A DNA stretch of 64,000 bases from Alisma plantago-aquatica (Eukaryota; Streptophyta; Magnoliopsida; Alismatales; Alismataceae). Each line of letters opens with the position of its first letter. Position 1 is the stretch's first letter. The position numbers were made by a program, and so were the translations under genes. The notes under the pieces are model-generated. The model was not told the origin of the DNA and searched no databases. It saw only the letters and a list, made by a program, of their open reading frames with translations. Location of the stretch: positions 1,129,008,744 to 1,129,072,743 of the forward strand of contig OY856412.1 of the NCBI GenBank assembly GCA_963693085.1, in the 5' to 3' direction. This document shows positions 62,169-64,000 of this stretch, in pieces.

Positions 62169-63214
62169 TGTAACAATGACATATGCAATGAATTAACAAT
62201 TACATGCTTGTTCTAGATAAGAATCATAAGAATAAATAATGCAAGAGAAAGTAAACTGAGTTAGGAACCTGACCAGATCATTCATTGAAAAACAAACACA
62301 TTTCACTTAAAGAAATATGCACTACACAGTCCTCTAGGAAAGGCGATGTTCTCCCAGTTGACCCAGTCACAAACCTGAAGAGAAGCACCACACTTTCACA
62401 AATGACGAACATAGCATAAGAACAGATGCACCATCACCAATGCAACCCAGCAACCACAGGAACCATTGCCTGACATGTTGCATCTTGAAGGAAGAGGGTG
62501 AAAGACTTTGTCGCTTCCATGAGAGAGATCTCCAAGTGACAAGTAGGAGAAAAGACAACAAACTTTGGGATTAGGGCTCACAAAACACTCGCATGAACGA
62601 CTGATGGATGTGTTCAAAAGATATCTTTAACCCTAATGATCACAGGCGTATTTATAGCCTTACACACCCCACTAATCCTATTCCTATTAAGACGTGACCA
62701 CTTGGTTGCTCTTGTACACATTGTGAAAAAATCTACAAAAGAGACACTTTCCTAGTAGGATTAATAAATCCGAATAGGAAAGAACCAATTAATTAAATGA
62801 ATAATTAATTATGTAGCTGTATCCTATTGTTAAAAGAAGACAGAAGATGGAAGACATTCTATACAATCCACAATCCACAATCTACAATTCACAATCCACA
62901 AGCCACAAGCCCGTGCCTGACTTGGCCAGGAGAGGCGAGGCGTGGCACGGCGTGCGTGCATGCATGCGTGTGTGTTTTGGTCACCACCCCCACCAAGGAG
63001 GTGAGCATACCCTCCTATTAGGAACCCTTAGACACTAGTGCCCCATGTGATCCTACAAATAAGGACCACAAAAGTTCTAGGAGTGAGTAATATGGGATAA
63101 AACTTCTTTGCCATTTTCACTAGAGACAAAACTACTTTTCTCACATGTACTAGGTGCACTACATTGGGCTTAACCCATGCTAGAACCATGGCTATAACAA
63201 CCATTTCTCTAACA
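62169..63214 (-). mobile_element. RT-E 3' LTR (Copia)
   Basis: This 1046-bp block begins TGTAACAATGAC and ends TTTCTCTAACA, so on the minus strand it is TGTTAGAG...TTGTTACA. A purine/T tract (TTTGTGGGGTAT on minus) adjoins it at 63215-63230, as polypurine tracts do. The left target base set TTACA (62164-62168) should be repeated at the far end outside the window. Short tandem CACAATC units lie at about 62867-62900 and a GC-rich patch at 62905-62975. Confidence 0.75.
62647..62658 (-). promoter_or_regulatory. RT-E LTR TATA box
   Basis: GCTATAAATACG on the minus strand matches the TATA consensus and lies mid-LTR, where a Copia promoter is expected. Confidence 0.55.
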
Positions 63215-63761
63215 ATACCCCACAAAGTCCAATGTGTAGTGCGCTCTGCCATTCAGTCCTCCATACTATGCTTTCAACAGATACCTTTTGGTTTGAATCT
63301 ACTTAAATTATCCAACTTTGACTCCCGTAGGAACCAAGTGAACAAAAGTCTTGAACCTGAACCATGGGTACAAGAGTATAGGTTGGTAACAACACAATAA
63401 AGAAATGGTAGAAAAAAAAAATGCATTAAGGCCATGCATACAAAAAATATATCATGATTGATATAAGAGAACAACCCAATTCTCCTGTTGCGGCCTACAC
63501 AACATCAATCACTTAGTTGGAGTCTCCAAGGATGTACTTCTAACATCCTATCCTAAGACTTGACACCATTAAGAGACTAATCTCTTACTAACTTACAATC
63601 ATGACAGTGATAGGTTTCCAGGAGATAGACACATAGATGCTAGAAGCATCAAACAAGAATACATACCATCATCTGATTCACCCGACAACTTGCTGCTACC
63701 ACATTGAACCCAATTTGTGGGATCTCCACTCTTTTGGGTTGGATTTCTACTTCCTGCAAAT
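63215..63761 (-). mobile_element. RT-E untranslated region between pol and 3' LTR
   Basis: AT-rich, with the polypurine tract at its left end. No coding stretch continues past the RNase H stop codon. Confidence 0.6.
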
Positions 63762-64000
63762 CTATAGGGGTTTCAGTTCCATCCCCAACCTAGATTTTTT
63801 CACTAAAGCCAAGGTAAGCCCTTTAGTGAAAGGATCAACTGTATTATCTTTGGTACCTACGTAGTCCACAACCACGACCCCATTAGACACTAACTCCCTT
63901 ATAGATTTCAATCTGACTTGGATATGTCTACGCTATTTTTTATTGTACTAGGAACTCTTTATCTTAGAAATAGTTGTAGTGCTATCACAGTGAATTGAAA
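63762..64000 (-). pseudogene. RT-E Copia pol, C-terminal end of RNase H (cut by window edge)
   Basis: The minus strand from 64000 reads SIHCDSTTTISKIKSS, a stop, YNKK, a stop, RRHIQVRLKSIRELVSNG, then DYVGTKDNTVDPFTKGLTL, and ends at a TAG (63762). This is the classic end of Copia RNase H (CDS...A, HI..R....R..., D.V.(S/T)KDN..D..TKGL). The RNase H degrades the RNA strand of the RNA-DNA hybrid. Two in-frame stops show decay. The rest of pol should lie right of the window. Confidence 0.88.

Overview
This window looks like nuclear DNA of a flowering plant with a large, repeat-rich, AT-rich genome. The evidence is plant-type LTR retrotransposons primed by initiator-Met tRNA, a CACTA DNA transposon, a tRNA-derived SINE, LINE remnants, and a decayed copy of a plastid-type rhodanese gene (STR9 family). 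The species cannot be named from the sequence. I find no intact host gene, no tRNA or rRNA gene and no CRISPR array; almost every base belongs to a nest of transposable elements. I name the elements RT-A to RT-G, CACTA-1 and SINE-1.

Nest, from the outside in. RT-D (+ strand, 58264 to beyond 62168) was split by RT-A (- strand, from about 75 bp left of the window to 58263) and later by the Copia element RT-E (- strand, from 62169 past the right edge). RT-A carries RT-B (- strand, 3382-44058, TSD GTAAT) in its internal region and RT-C (- strand, 49201-57667, TSD ATCTC) in its right LTR. RT-B carries CACTA-1 (3722-15546, TSD ATA) in its left LTR, and RT-F (- strand, 26116-35169, TSD AGATG, one base decayed) and RT-G (+ strand Copia-like, 36014-43072, TSD GGGTT) in its right LTR. 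SINE-1 (27375-27475, 18-bp TSD) lies inside the left LTR of RT-F. With the insertions removed, the two RT-B LTRs are 5074 and 5088 bp, which supports this reading.

Coding content. RT-A, RT-C, RT-D and RT-F have long LTRs (about 3.2-3.7 kb where complete) and short internal regions (about 2.0-2.5 kb) with no recognisable gag or pol, so they are LARD-type passengers. RT-B and RT-G keep only decayed gag genes. Only RT-E shows pol, the end of a Copia RNase H. None could move without enzymes from elsewhere.

Most interesting content. CACTA-1 has no recognisable transposase but carries a nearly full-length intronless STR9-like rhodanese pseudogene and, in the opposite orientation, the decayed end of a mitochondrial-type cysteine desulfurase (NFS1) gene, plus LINE pieces. 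RT-G carries ten copies of a short hairpin on the TCGGTCGAGTT stem, four per LTR at 62-66 bp spacing and two internal. RT-A, RT-C and RT-D share a conserved non-coding leader with a 40-nt hairpin 3' of the primer-binding site, a candidate packaging or dimerisation signal. The RT-B LTR holds about 25 degenerate CATATCG-type units.
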